Assembly: GCF_947631635.1 (NCBI RefSeq)
Contig: NZ_CANRMB010000003.1
Location: forward strand, 1-64,000
Length of the DNA: 64,000 nucleotides
Direction of reading: 5' to 3'
DNA from: an uncultured Dysosmobacter sp.
GTDB lineage: Bacteria; Bacillota; Clostridia; Oscillospirales; Oscillospiraceae
The notes beneath the pieces are model-generated. The model saw nothing but the letters and a program-made list of their open reading frames with translations. It was not told where the DNA came from and did no database searches. Below are positions 16,881-25,439 of this stretch, one piece after another (position 1 is the stretch's first letter; each line of letters begins with the position of its first letter). A program made the translations under genes and the position numbers.

Positions 16881-17385
16881 CCCCTTGTCACGCCTGCGTT
16901 TTTGCGGTCAAGGTGTACCTGAAACCGGAAAACCGGCTGAAAAGGTGTACCTTGTCCAAGCCGTGAAAAAGCCCCGCACTGCGGGGCTTTGTGGCTGAGA
17001 GGTGGTCGCGTGCGACCACCTCTCTTTATCTTGTGCTAAAATCGAACGGGCAAACACCCGCCGATTCCCCTCCGGAACAGGGCGCTCGCACTTTCGCACA
17101 AGCGCCTCACGTTCGCCGGAAACGGAGCCAGGGGGTACTTTCCCGCCGCCGCCCCCTAAAATCGCACACAGCGGCTCACGGGGGCAAACAGCGGGGGCCA
17201 GGGGAGGACTCTGTTTCTGCCGCTCCGCCAGTACCCGCAGTGTCAGATAGAAAGCCGGCGAACTGCGGCTGCCCGCCGGGGCGGGTGGACGCAGTTTGAC
17301 GGCGCCGCGGTCCCGCAGGACCGCGCAGCCTGGACGCTGTGCCTTGGGAGTCAGCGGAGGTTTCCGGCTTGCTGATTCGCGCGGC
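16881..17385. other. Gene-free region, candidate oriT
   Basis: About 500 bases with no supportable gene. It holds two direct copies of AAGGTGTACC (16910-16919 and 16942-16951) around a CCGG-AAAA-CCGG hairpin, a perfect 10-bp stem at 16968-16990 (terminator-like), a perfect 13-bp inverted repeat with a 2-base loop (16997-17009 with 17012-17024), and two copies of CTAAAATCG (17036-17044 and 17156-17164), both followed by GGGCAAACA within about 25 bases. Position next to the relaxosome genes and the dense repeats fit an origin of transfer. The nick site is unknown. Confidence 0.5.
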
Positions 17386-18402
17386 TCACATTTTCATCTT
17401 CGGCTCGAAGCTCTGTTCCTGCTCCTGTTCCTCACGGAGCTGCCTGCTGTAATCACACAGGCTCATGCCGGTCTGCTTTTGACAGTACTCCTCCATCTTG
17501 CGCAGCAGGACGTCCTTCTCCGCGGCGTTGAGCAGGTAGCTGAAATACTCCTCGGACCCGTCGCCCTTGCAGAGCATCACATCCAGCGTGTCGCACACCC
17601 GATCCTCCTGTGTGTCATAGTTGGCGTAGATGTTGAGCCAGTCGTCGTTCTCGTCTGTCAGGACATGAGTTCCGAAGACAGCGTCCACGTCAAACTCAGC
17701 CTGCACATAAAAATTGAGTTTCTCATCATGCTCAATGATCTCATCCCCGAAGGTGAACTCCCTTGCGGAGAGGTGACCTGCCGAGGTCAGTTCTTTACCC
17801 TCCAGATGATCCAGCAGACGCTGCCAACGCTTCTCCGTGTCCATGTATTCTTTTCGACTGGCATGGTAGGCCGCCACGGACACATCGTGCATCGCCCATG
17901 TCTTCCAGCCGTCCATGATATGAACAGCTGAAAACTCCCGCTTATCGAAGTCGATATCAAAGACACCTGCCACCTTGCCGGTATTCTCCATGCGCTGCAC
18001 GGTCATCTGCTGGAACTCCTCCGGCGAGATCGGCTCCCTATTTCTGAACAGGCCGATGAATTTACCGGCAGCATGATCGAAGTCCTTGAGGTAGTGCCGT
18101 AGCTTCTGTGCCGCAGCCAGCAGCTCCTCACCGGGAGAAACCTTGAAGTATCGTGCCTCGCCATTTTCCATCACCCGATAGGCGGAGTACGTGCGGGCTG
18201 CTTCCACCGCCTCCCGCGCGATGCGGGCCTCCTCCTGGATCTCATTGCTGATACGGGTATACTCCTGGTCCGGGAGCCGGTTGCACAGCTCATCCAGCAC
18301 ATTGTCCAGATGCTCCTGCAGCGTTTCACCCTTGAGCTGTTTCTCAATGGCCACTCGCCAGCGCCGGTCGATCCAGAGGACGATCTCTTCCTGCTGTGCC
18401 AT
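17386..18402 (-). CDS. Conserved ICE protein of unknown function with M-x-M tail
   Basis: A 338-residue acidic, soluble protein. The N-terminal 75 residues are a helical, possibly RHH-like region (IVLWIDRRWRVAIEKQLKGE); the rest is mixed. It ends FEPKMKM. I start at the ATG at 18402, directly after the stop of the DUF6103 gene; a GTG four codons upstream is the alternative. The gene is followed by 500 gene-free bases, so its Met/Lys-rich tail is not there to make a ribosome site for a next gene. Confidence 0.75.
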   Translation of the reverse strand: MAQQEEIVLWIDRRWRVAIEKQLKGETLQEHLDNVLDELCNRLPDQEYTRISNEIQEEARIAREAVEAARTYSAYRVMENGEARYFKVSPGEELLAAAQKLRHYLKDFDHAAGKFIGLFRNREPISPEEFQQMTVQRMENTGKVAGVFDIDFDKREFSAVHIMDGWKTWAMHDVSVAAYHASRKEYMDTEKRWQRLLDHLEGKELTSAGHLSAREFTFGDEIIEHDEKLNFYVQAEFDVDAVFGTHVLTDENDDWLNIYANYDTQEDRVCDTLDVMLCKGDGSEEYFSYLLNAAEKDVLLRKMEEYCQKQTGMSLCDYSRQLREEQEQEQSFEPKMKM

Positions 18403-18403
18403 C

Positions 18404-18685
18404 TCAGTCACCAACCTTTCCCGTTACTTCGGCAGGCGGCGCAATGGCGGAGGAAGCCCCTGCCGCCTGCGGTCTGGGCGGCTTGACAGGACGCCTGGGC
18501 TTGGCGGCAGGCGCGGCCTTGCTGTCCAGGTACTCCCGCACCGGTGCGGCCACCTCCTGCTCGTAGAGATCCTTCAGCGCTTCCTGCATCCGCCGCTGTA
18601 CAGAGCTGCCCTTTTTCTTCAGCGAGAACTCCAGCGCGTCGAGTTTCTCATCCTCGAATGTCAGCGTGATATCTTTTTTCTGCAT
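18404..18685 (-). CDS. DUF6103-like small protein
   Basis: 93 residues, MQKKDITLTFEDEKLDALEF..., with a helical N-terminal half and a Pro/Ala/Lys-rich tail. AGGAGG lies upstream. I recognise it as DUF6103-like from related ICEs. The N terminus looks like a ribbon-helix-helix start (strand ITLTFED, then two helices), so DNA binding is possible. Confidence 0.75.
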   Translation of the reverse strand: MQKKDITLTFEDEKLDALEFSLKKKGSSVQRRMQEALKDLYEQEVAAPVREYLDSKAAPAAKPRRPVKPPRPQAAGASSAIAPPAEVTGKVGD

Positions 18686-18700
18686 GATCTGTTTCCTCCT

Positions 18701-19207
18701 TCACAGTTTCATTTTCATTTCCGGCGCCGAAGACTCCTCATTTTTGAAGGCCTCGTATTCCGGGCGGTAGACGATCTCGCCGCAGAGGAACCGCGGAACG
18801 TCGATGACTTCCACGTCCTTGAACGCCAGGTCACCTCGGAAGCCGATCTTCAGTGCCGAAAACTCTTTCGCAGCCCGCACCAGTGCCTTGGGGCTGCCGG
18901 GTGGCACCTCCTGATTCCAGCGGTACCAATTTCCCTCACGGCGGCAGGGTGTCAGCTTGAGGATGACATAGTCCTCCGGGATGAATTTCGGGTAGCGGCA
19001 GAGCTGCCCGCCAACGGCGTAGTAGGGTTTTCCCTCGCAGAGTACGGTCTGTTCCATGTACGCTCTCATCTTGGTGAGGTTTTCGCAGAACCAACATTCC
19101 GTGTCGTTGAAGCGGCGAATCTTGCCGTCACTCAAAATGCTGTCCAAATTCTTCTCTTTCGTCAGGTGATAGACCTCTGACGGGATCTGTGCTTTCACAT
19201 AGGCCAT
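18701..19207 (-). CDS. Conserved ICE protein with ADP-ribosyltransferase-like features
   Basis: 168 residues starting at the ATG at 19207, nine bases after GGAGG. The N-terminal part has YHLTKEKNLDSILSDGKI, then CWFCENLTKMRAYM. This order (strand with H-x-T, helix, then an aromatic patch) resembles the entry to the fold of DarT/Tpt1-like ADP-ribosyltransferases. The catalytic Glu cannot be assigned by eye, so this is only a resemblance. The protein ends PEMKMKL, another copy of the Met/Lys tail. Confidence 0.65.
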   Translation of the reverse strand: MAYVKAQIPSEVYHLTKEKNLDSILSDGKIRRFNDTECWFCENLTKMRAYMEQTVLCEGKPYYAVGGQLCRYPKFIPEDYVILKLTPCRREGNWYRWNQEVPPGSPKALVRAAKEFSALKIGFRGDLAFKDVEVIDVPRFLCGEIVYRPEYEAFKNEESSAPEMKMKL

Positions 19208-19208
19208 G

Positions 19209-19400
19209 TCAGGCACCCTCCTCATAGTAGTCCCGGAGCAGAAAGCCCAGCGCCTCCATCTCCTCATGACGCATGCCGAGATTCTGATGCAGGATGTCAT
19301 AGAGGTCGCCGTCCGAAAATCGGCTGCTGAGAAATCCGGCGATCCGGTCCCACAGCTCCCGCTCTCGCTCCGGTGTGAGTTGTTTCATTCCAATATTCAT
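19209..19400 (-). CDS. Small helical ICE protein, 63 residues
   Basis: MNIGMKQLTPERERELWDRI...; amphipathic helices and an acidic C terminus. AGGAG lies upstream of the ATG. The stop is one base from the start of the next gene, so they are read together. Function unknown. Confidence 0.65.
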   Translation of the reverse strand: MNIGMKQLTPERERELWDRIAGFLSSRFSDGDLYDILHQNLGMRHEEMEALGFLLRDYYEEGA

Positions 19401-19431
19401 GATCGTTCTTCTCCTGTTTGTTCATGACAAT

Positions 19432-20496
19432 CTAACTGGTTGGCAGGTAGTATCGCGGGTCGGTCCGTTCACCGTTGACGCGCACCTCAAAGTGCAGGTG
19501 CGGACCGGTGGAGCGTCCGGTGTTGCCGGAGAGGGCAATGATGTCGCCCGCCTCCACGGTCTGCCCCACCCGCGCCAGCAGTTTGGAACAGTGCCCATAG
19601 AGCGTGGAGAGCCCGTTTCCATGGTCAATCATCACATAGTAACCATAACCGCCGGCGTTGTACTTGGAGACCGTCACCGTCCCCGACAGCGCCGCTCGGA
19701 CTGGCGTTCCCGTGGGGACAGCCAGATCCATGCCGGAGTGTCCCTTCGGCTTGTGGGTGATCGGGTCGATGCGGTTGCCGAATTCAGAGGTGACGCGGCT
19801 TTCCCAGCCCGCCCCGATGGGGGAGCAGAAGCCGTCCGCGCCAATGAAGGGAACGTCCGCGCCGGGTATCCAGCCATCCGTTCCGGCGGCGACGCCGTAG
19901 CGGACGAGGTTGTAGACGCTGTCGGCATTGCCTGTCTGCTCCTCTGTGATCTCCAGTCGCAGGGCGCTTTCGATGTTCCGATAGACCTCCGCCATATCCG
20001 TGATGGGAATTGCCACGGTGTAGCTCTCCTCCGTATCCGTACCATCCTCGCCAGTCACGGTGCGGGTACGCTCCTCATAGGTGACAAAGCAATCCACGAA
20101 CTGCCGGTGTGCACGGCGGCTGGGCGCATTCTCGCCGAAGTACAGGGCATAAAAAACAGCCTTGACGCGGATCTCGTCAAGGCTCTCTCCATCCTCCGTC
20201 ATCTCATTGACGGTGCTGATCAGTTCATCCAGCAATTGAAAGCTGTCGCGCATTTCTTCGATGTAGGCCACATATTCCGCAGGAGTACTGGCGGGGATCT
20301 CCCCACCGCGGAAGCAGAGCAGCACGGCGGAGTTGTTGTGATCCACGCTGCCGGAGAGCAGAGAGCAGAAAAAAGCGAGGGTCAGGATCAATGGTGAGAG
20401 GATCGCCGCGACGATCCAGCCAAGCCTTTTCCGGGTCTCCTCATCTGAGAGTGCGGCAGCGGCGGCCTTGGCCAGTGCCGCGGCAGGGACAGCCAT
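19432..20496 (-). CDS. M23-family peptidase of the conjugation machine
   Basis: A 354-residue protein with one membrane segment (about residues 25-45), a linker domain, and a C-terminal M23 endopeptidase: GHSGMDLAVPTGTPV, then GNTGRSTGPHLHFEV with the H-x-H zinc ligands. It would open peptidoglycan for the secretion channel (VirB1 role). The start at 20496 overlaps the VirB4 stop (TGATG). Confidence 0.9.
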   Translation of the reverse strand: MAVPAAALAKAAAAALSDEETRKRLGWIVAAILSPLILTLAFFCSLLSGSVDHNNSAVLLCFRGGEIPASTPAEYVAYIEEMRDSFQLLDELISTVNEMTEDGESLDEIRVKAVFYALYFGENAPSRRAHRQFVDCFVTYEERTRTVTGEDGTDTEESYTVAIPITDMAEVYRNIESALRLEITEEQTGNADSVYNLVRYGVAAGTDGWIPGADVPFIGADGFCSPIGAGWESRVTSEFGNRIDPITHKPKGHSGMDLAVPTGTPVRAALSGTVTVSKYNAGGYGYYVMIDHGNGLSTLYGHCSKLLARVGQTVEAGDIIALSGNTGRSTGPHLHFEVRVNGERTDPRYYLPTS

Positions 20497-22325
20497 CACC
20501 TGCCACCTGCCGTTCCGAAGAGTTCCTTCTTGTAGTCCGGCGCCTGGACCTGCAATAAGTAGCGTTCGTTGCCGCATTTATAAAGGCACGATCCACGCAT
20601 AGGGTCCCGGATGAGAGCATACTCGGACTCCTCCAACTGGAGGTTATCCATGAAGAATTTCTTATCCACATTACCGCCGTTGAACAGAAACTGGTGGACG
20701 GGAATAGAAAACAGCGGGCGGGTCAGTTCCCGGATACCCGGCTGGTCAAAGTCCTCCAGATTCTGGCTGGCGAGGATGAGGGCGGAATTCTTCTTCCGCA
20801 CACGCTTGAGGCAGTTGCGGATGTAGGTGACCACCGTCGTGTTGGAGAGCCAGAGGTACAGCTCGTCGATGGCAGCCACGGAATTGCCTGCGGTCAGGAG
20901 CTGGTCGGACATATAGGACAGCAGGCTGAACAGCAGCGTGTCCCGCAGGTTCGCCGCCACGTTGTCCAATCCCTTGACACAGAAGACGAGGAATTTGGAC
21001 GCGTCGATGTTGGTATGCCCGTTGAAAAAGCGGGAGTCCGCGCCCTTGCACATGGAGTGCAGTCCCAGCAGCAGATCCCGCAGCATCTCCTTCGGGTAGA
21101 GGTTGTTCGCTGCGTCATAGGTCTCGTAGGCGTCGTGAATGACTTCGTACAGGTCGGAGAGGATGGGGTAATCCTCCGGACGCATCCGCGTAAAATCGGT
21201 GCTGTCGGAAATTCCCCATTTCTGATAGAGTTTTTCTATCATCAGCTCCAGTGTGTCGATGTGGGGTGTGTCAAAGCCCTTGTAGACGCGGAAAACATCC
21301 CGCAGGAAGGAGATGTGCTGTGCCAACAGCGTTCCGTGAAACGCTGCCGGCGCGTCCGCATCGTCCGGCTCGCTGCCATCGTCCCAGCAGCGGGGTTCCA
21401 GAAGGTTGATGCGGTACTGCCCACTGAGGTAGTCGAGGAAGCAGCCGCCCAGCCCTCTGCACTCATCTTCCATCTCATGCTCGGAGTCCAGAGAGATGAC
21501 GCTCTTGCCCGCCTCCCGCACATTGCACAGCAGGAGCTTCAGAAGGAAGCTCTTACCCTGGCCGGTGTTGCCGAGGATCAGGGCGCTGGCGTTGGTCTTG
21601 TCCGGCGCGCGGCGGTCCAGGTCTACGATGATGTTGGAGCCGAAGCGGTCACGTCCGATAAAGAAGCCGTTGGGATCTGTTTTGCCGGAATAATTCATGG
21701 GATACAGATTTGCAACGCTCCTGGCGGGAAGCACCCGCTCGGCAAAGTTCGAGAGCTGCTGTCCACCCGCGGGATTGGCGGAGAGGAAGCCATCCCTCTG
21801 GCGCAAGGTCAGCGGGTCGGCGCCCATACGGGAGCGGATGAGCTGGGCGGAGATGGTATCCCGCGCCGTTCGCAATTTGTCTGTATCGGCGGCGGTAATG
21901 TCCATGTAGACCGCGCAGTGGATGAGCGGCTCTTTTTCCTGGCGCTGTTTGGTCATCATCTCCGTCATATCCCGAAGATTTGCCTCCGCGGTGACGCTCT
22001 GCTTGACGTCGTTGGTATTGCTTCGCTCCATGCGGCTTTTGTTGGCGGCGGCGTGGAGGATGGCGTCCTCCTCGGCAGGCGTGACCTGCCGCGCCGTCAG
22101 GCGCAGATTGACGCCGCCCATATCCCCAACGCAGCGCAGCAACGCCAGCTCGTCGGTGACAGGCGGGTAGCTTTTCAGGGACAGTGCCGCATGATACCGC
22201 CCGCCCAGAATGAAATGGTCCGTGTTGAATTTCGCCGCGGCAGGCGCGATCATGTCCAGAAAGTCCTTTGGACGCACGGCCTGCTCCGGTGCTTTCTTTT
22301 TCTTCTTTGCTTTTTTCTTAGCCAT
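20496..22325 (-). CDS. VirB4/TraE-type conjugation ATPase
   Basis: A 609-residue ATPase. The N terminus is lysine-rich (MAKKKAKKKKKAPEQ). Walker A is GNTGQGKSF (about residue 255), SLDSEHEMED follows, Walker B is VAAIDELYLWL, and ILASQNLEDFDQPGI is the family's Q motif. It energises pilus assembly and substrate transfer. I start at the ATG at 22325, 7 bases after GAGGAG; the frame's first ATG is only one base from that site. The start overlaps the previous gene's stop. Confidence 0.92.
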   Translation of the reverse strand: MAKKKAKKKKKAPEQAVRPKDFLDMIAPAAAKFNTDHFILGGRYHAALSLKSYPPVTDELALLRCVGDMGGVNLRLTARQVTPAEEDAILHAAANKSRMERSNTNDVKQSVTAEANLRDMTEMMTKQRQEKEPLIHCAVYMDITAADTDKLRTARDTISAQLIRSRMGADPLTLRQRDGFLSANPAGGQQLSNFAERVLPARSVANLYPMNYSGKTDPNGFFIGRDRFGSNIIVDLDRRAPDKTNASALILGNTGQGKSFLLKLLLCNVREAGKSVISLDSEHEMEDECRGLGGCFLDYLSGQYRINLLEPRCWDDGSEPDDADAPAAFHGTLLAQHISFLRDVFRVYKGFDTPHIDTLELMIEKLYQKWGISDSTDFTRMRPEDYPILSDLYEVIHDAYETYDAANNLYPKEMLRDLLLGLHSMCKGADSRFFNGHTNIDASKFLVFCVKGLDNVAANLRDTLLFSLLSYMSDQLLTAGNSVAAIDELYLWLSNTTVVTYIRNCLKRVRKKNSALILASQNLEDFDQPGIRELTRPLFSIPVHQFLFNGGNVDKKFFMDNLQLEESEYALIRDPMRGSCLYKCGNERYLLQVQAPDYKKELFGTAGGR

Positions 22326-22899
22326 GCACATACTCCTCTCCGTCGTGGTCCGGGAAGAATTCCGTGGTCAGGTCCTGCTGGTAGTAAATCGCCAGCAGAC
22401 GCTTGACATCCTGCTCATTGGCAAGGCGCACCTGGATGCCGTGGTCGCAGATGGACTTTTCCAGCTGCCGCAGAGCCCCTTCACTCGCATCCGCTTTCTC
22501 ATTCAAAGGGATCGCCAGCACAAATTCACGGGAGGAGGCGGAGGAGAACTGGATGGCGTCCAGATGTGCCAGGTCCTTTTCCAGCAGTTCCCGTACTTCC
22601 GGTACCGTTTCTTCCTCAATGCGCCGTTGGTAATACTCCTTGTTGCGCTGGAAGGACTCACGGGAGTCAAGGGCAAGGATCTCCAGCGCGGGCTGAGTAC
22701 TGAGCAGCACCGTCAGGGATCGGATGCGGCTGCGGATCACCTCCGGCGAGAGGACAGAGAGGTTGTCCGGGCGGATCAGGTAAAAAACACGCTCACCGGC
22801 TTCCGTCTGGATGCCGTGGGGCGTGATCTTCACAATGCCCATGAGCTGCCGGGTGGACTGTCGCTGGCGCAACTCTTTTTTCTTCTTGCGGTTCATCAT
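22318..22899 (-). CDS. Conjugation protein, VirB4 N-terminal-domain-like
   Basis: 193 residues: a very basic start (MMNRKKKKELRQRQ) and then a mixed fold (YLIRPDNLSVLSPEVIRSRI...). The position directly before VirB4 and the sequence style suggest a separated N-terminal VirB4-type domain. The start at 22899 has GGAGG eight bases upstream and overlaps the PrgI-like stop (ATGA). Confidence 0.7.
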   Translation of the reverse strand: MMNRKKKKELRQRQSTRQLMGIVKITPHGIQTEAGERVFYLIRPDNLSVLSPEVIRSRIRSLTVLLSTQPALEILALDSRESFQRNKEYYQRRIEEETVPEVRELLEKDLAHLDAIQFSSASSREFVLAIPLNEKADASEGALRQLEKSICDHGIQVRLANEQDVKRLLAIYYQQDLTTEFFPDHDGEEYVHG

Positions 22900-23159
22900 G
22901 GGTCCAGCCTCCACTCGTAATACTGCTGGCAGAGAAAGAGGAAGCAAGCGGCCCTTCGCAGGAAATCCAGGATGCTGGAACCCTCCACCTGAATGGTGAG
23001 AAAGGCGTACAGCACGTTGATCACCAGCAACCCCATGCCCAGCCCCTGGGCCAGCGCCAGTACAGAGAGCAGCGCACCGATGCCGATGACGGCAATGTCC
23101 CGCAGCAGCCAGAGCCACAGCATGGGCTTTGCCTTTAAGTTGTCAGGATAGATAAACAT
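22896..23159 (-). CDS. PrgI/VirB3-like membrane protein
   Basis: 87 residues with two close membrane segments (LWLWLLRDIAVIGIGALLSV and GLLVINVLYAFLTIQV), the usual size and topology of PrgI/VirB3-type channel parts. GGAGG lies 7 bases upstream of the ATG at 23159. Placement before the VirB4 genes supports the role. Confidence 0.8.
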   Translation of the reverse strand: MFIYPDNLKAKPMLWLWLLRDIAVIGIGALLSVLALAQGLGMGLLVINVLYAFLTIQVEGSSILDFLRRAACFLFLCQQYYEWRLDP

Positions 23160-23219
23160 TGGTGTTCCTCCAAAACGAGACCGCCGTCGGGTCAATCCCG
23201 ACAGCGGCTCATGATGTAT

Positions 23220-23534
23220 TTACTCGTTCGCGCCTGCTTCGGCGTCCTCTGCCAGAGCCCGCTGGATGCAGTCCAGAAAGAAGGCATTCTGCTTGATGCC
23301 GTGCTTGCTCAGGTATTCCTTGAAGCGCTCGAACAATTCCTCCGGGACCTGAAACGCCACCGTTCTTGTGTTTTCCTTACTCATTTTGGGTTTGTCCTCC
23401 ATTTCATAAAATGTAGTGATGAGCCATGTCATGTATTGGCTCAGGGTTTTGCCGGACTCATTCTGACGCTGCCGCACCTTGCTGTGCAGTTCCTCCGGGA
23501 TCTCAGCGCACAGATTGCGTGTTTTTTCTGCCAT
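23220..23534 (-). CDS. Small RHH-like ICE protein
   Basis: 104 residues from the ATG at 23534 (GGAGG upstream). It contains two similar segments: AEIPEELHSKVRQRQNESGK and FQVPEELFERFKEYLSKHGI, each a strand followed by two helices, i.e. a tandem ribbon-helix-helix look. Probably DNA-binding; no known target. Confidence 0.7.
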   Translation of the reverse strand: MAEKTRNLCAEIPEELHSKVRQRQNESGKTLSQYMTWLITTFYEMEDKPKMSKENTRTVAFQVPEELFERFKEYLSKHGIKQNAFFLDCIQRALAEDAEAGANE

Positions 23535-23609
23535 GGCAGTTCCTCCGTTTCCTTGATGGTAAAGCAAACATACGCTAAAGCGCGGGCAAAAGCTATTCAC
23601 CAAAAGCAA

Positions 23610-25421
23610 CTAAAGATGCCACTCCAAACCAAGCGCAATGACAAGAGCCACCCGCTCCATCAGGTATTCCACACAGGGGATGGCGACACTGTTGCCCAGG
23701 GCCTTATACCGCGCCGAATCCGAAGCGCCGGGGACATCTGTCCAGCCGTCCGGGTAGCCCTGCAGCCGTTCACATTCCAATGGGACCAGGCGGCGGAGCA
23801 GATGACAGAAAGCGTCACTCCATTCCGATACCGGACGGCAGACGATGTCTGTCGCATCCTTGTACTGCCGTGCGCTTTCCGTGGAGGCAATGTCATCCTC
23901 CTTGAACTGATCCACTCGCTGCCTGGAAAAGACACTATGCCTGTCCGTGGCGGTCAGGGTATAGGCGATATCCCGCTGCCAGCCAATGCCGTTGCCTCCG
24001 TTTTGCGGTTGGCGATCAATGGCGTTGCCGGTAATGCAGATAACTTCTTCTGCCTGAACCAGCGGGACATTGTTTCCACCGGTCCCATAGCGTGCCGACA
24101 TGGTGGGCGCTACATCATGGGGGCCGGTGTATCTTCCGTCAATGCCATGATTTTCATATACCATGGGATGCTTCGGACGCAGTACCAGCGGCTGGTGTCC
24201 ATGCTCCTGAGCTCGCAGGGTGCCGGTCACATCCTCACTGCACTCCATGATTTTTCCGCCCTGGTCGTTGATACAGAGGACGCTGGGCATGCAGTTGCCG
24301 CTGGCGCTGCCCTTGAGTGTTGGCGAAACGGTTTCATTGTAGGCAATGGACCCGGCGCTGGCTCCTGCCCCGGCAGAGAAGCTCGCCACAAAAGTTTGTT
24401 GTTTCATTCCCGGCTGCGCCTGCAGCGCGCCGGCGACCCCATGCAGGTCCCGCACCTCGTCCCGCTGGTTCATCGCAAACGCAACGGATTCTTCTGAGCC
24501 GTCGGGAGAAGCACCCGGCGTCGTGACGAAAGTCTGCATCTGGAGATTTTGCGTTGCCAGCAGCGCACCGGCTACATCGCCAAGGTCGATGCCTTCATTC
24601 CTTTGGTTGAAGTGGTAGGCTTTGAGTTCATCCGGAATCGGTCCGGGCGGGATCAATCCTCCCTGCATCGAAAGCGCTATTTCTAATAATTTCGGCAACA
24701 ACTTGCCACGGCAGTCCGCACGGCGCAGCATTCCCCGGCACGCTTTTCGGGATAGCCAGTATCGGGATGGGACTGTATCCAGCAAAATCTGCCACAGCGT
24801 AGATTCTACGACGTCTTTGGGGCACTCCGAGGTATTGAGCGTCCCAAGTGATCCAAGCCACGCAGGATCGTACTCCCAGCACGGCCCCAGAATATTCCCA
24901 GCGTCCGGTCTCAGGTCTAACAACATGAAGGTGTGGTTCTTCAATTTGGAGGAACGATTCGAGGACTTTTTGAAAGTCTGCTCCAGGCCGTTTTTGACCG
25001 GTTGCAGGATCTCGCCCGCTGCTGAGCGCCCCGACGACGTTTTCCCAGATCCCGAATCGCGGGCGAACAAAGACTCCTGTCCTTCCAGTTCTTCTATCCG
25101 CATCGCGCATCTCCTTTATCACTCGGATTTGTTCCATAAAAAGGCCGGAACGCTCGCCAGCCAAACCAGCACGCGCTCCGGCCACAGACAGTCCTGGCAC
25201 GGGCTGCCCCCGCAGATGATATCCACAGGCGGCAGATCCGCCCCGTTGAGCTTTGTAATGTCTCCCATATGCGTCATCTGCGGAAAGCGAAGCTTTGTCA
25301 CAAGGATGGGAAACGGCTCGATCTCGCTGGCCCATACCGGCTCAACGCCGCAGCGGACTGCCGCAAGAGGGAAGCCGCCGATACCGTCGAACAGGCTGGC
25401 CATGGTAATACTTTTTTCCAT
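23610..25421 (-). pseudogene. DNA (cytosine-5) methyltransferase, frameshifted, with a long overlapping frame
   Basis: The locus carries all main C5-methyltransferase motifs but in three frames. 25421 to about 25191: motif I FDGIGG and motif IV GGSPCQD. At 25190/25191 one base is missing (GACTGTCT where GACCTGTCT would keep the frame). The second frame runs to 24628 with WENVVGAL (motif VI) and GVPQRRRRI (motif VIII). The third, open from an ATG at 25103 to 23610 (497 codons), carries the C-terminal motifs (RRLVPLECERLQGY and ALGNSVAIPC) after a repeat-rich middle with CINDQGG. Frames two and three overlap for over 450 bases. As written the enzyme cannot be made in one piece without two frame changes. 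Confidence 0.75.
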
Positions 25422-25439
25422 TTGTGTTCCACCTCGTTC

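Noticed and set aside
20694-22406. A 570-codon plus-strand ORF
   Set aside because: Antisense of the VirB4 gene, whose Walker motifs leave no doubt about the coding strand.
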